Source of the DNA: TMP-86 sp044226865 | GTDB taxonomy: Bacteria > Pseudomonadota > Gammaproteobacteria > Steroidobacterales > Steroidobacteraceae | Direction: 5' to 3' | Length of the DNA stretch: 64,000 nt | Assembly (NCBI GenBank): GCA_044226865.1 | Contig: JBGAGE010000013.1 | Location: forward strand, 1-64,000 | In this document: positions 63,903 to 64,000 of the stretch, in pieces | Position numbering within the stretch: position 1 is the first letter of the stretch | Layout of the letters: each line of letters opens with the position of its first letter | Position numbers and translations under genes: made by a program | Notes under the pieces: generated by a model | Seen by the model: only the letters and a program-made list of their open reading frames with translations | Database searches by the model: none | Told to the model about the DNA's origin: nothing

Positions 63903-64000
63903 CATTGGCAAGCAATCCGGCGTCCTTCTCGGATGCGCTTGACAACTTATAGCAGTTCTGGGATCTTTTGCCAAATCGGTTTTTCAGGGGATTTATCATT

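Noticed and set aside
63545..63999. Minus-strand frames at the window end
   Set aside because: They look like non-coding flank and lack starts and motifs; no integrase sequence could be confirmed.
1..64000. CRISPR arrays, rRNA genes and riboswitches
   Set aside because: I found no regularly spaced repeats, rRNA segments or recognisable aptamer motifs on either strand.

Overview
The window is GC-rich, densely packed pseudomonadotal DNA. Six TonB-dependent receptor genes (five of canonical catabolic type, one of them only a fragment, plus one divergent receptor), Tat and Sec secreted enzymes, c-type cytochromes, an MscL channel and a PpsR/CrtJ-type regulator point to a Gram-negative proteobacterium with a large accessory catabolic repertoire. 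PpsR hints at a purple or aerobic anoxygenic phototroph lineage or a relative of one. I cannot fix the genus from sequence alone.

Layout: (1) 0.3-6.4 kb, plus strand: a DUF2946-like protein, a small exported protein with a TonB-receptor-like N-terminus, a NosF-like ABC ATPase, two DUF3526-type permeases and a divergent TonB receptor, all overlapping or nearly so. (2) 7-17.2 kb: a divergent AraC regulator and an operon with a Rieske oxygenase of the quaternary-amine type, MFS carrier, spermidine-dehydrogenase-like flavoenzyme, TonB receptor, proline-iminopeptidase-like hydrolase and creatinase-like M24 protein. (3) 17.4-28.4 kb: a Rieske oxygenase, MFS carrier, dimethylformamidase-like protein, CocE-type hydrolase, MarR regulator, TonB receptor, DUF3237 protein and serine hydrolase. 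A shared palindrome (GCTATA-N3-TATAGC) upstream of both transcription units suggests one MarR regulon. (4) 30-39.3 kb: LysR, TonB receptor, carboxylesterase, LeuC/LeuD-like hydro-lyase, DctA-like carrier and a fluoroacetate-dehalogenase-like hydrolase. (5) 39.5-46.2 kb, minus strand: a five-gene unit of TonB receptor, repeat protein, MauG-type di-heme protein, beta-helix/cytochrome fusion and di-heme cytochrome c. This is the best candidate for an undescribed system. (6) 47-56.1 kb: beta-propeller, APC permease, PLP lyase/decarboxylase, MFS carrier, then penicillin acylase with an XRE-cupin regulator and a broken TonB receptor. (7) 56.3-57.8 kb: two small toxin-antitoxin-like gene pairs. (8) 58.7-62.5 kb: PpsR, a small membrane protein, MscL and a nosZ gene cut after about 150 codons by an IS6-family element. 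(9) 63.3-64 kb: a damaged tRNA-Pro and more IS6 debris.

The same IS6-family element is present once intact (62458-63297) and as several deleted copies or lone ends (near 0.17, 29.5, 39.35, 46.4, 50.9, 57.9-58.4 and 63.9 kb). Broken genes lie next to some of them (an SDR tail at 46.9 kb, nosZ at 62.5 kb). The recurring logic of the intact blocks is: local regulator, TonB receptor for uptake, secreted hydrolase or oxygenase, then an inner-membrane carrier. These look like separate substrate-specific catabolic modules brought together and partly broken by IS6 activity.
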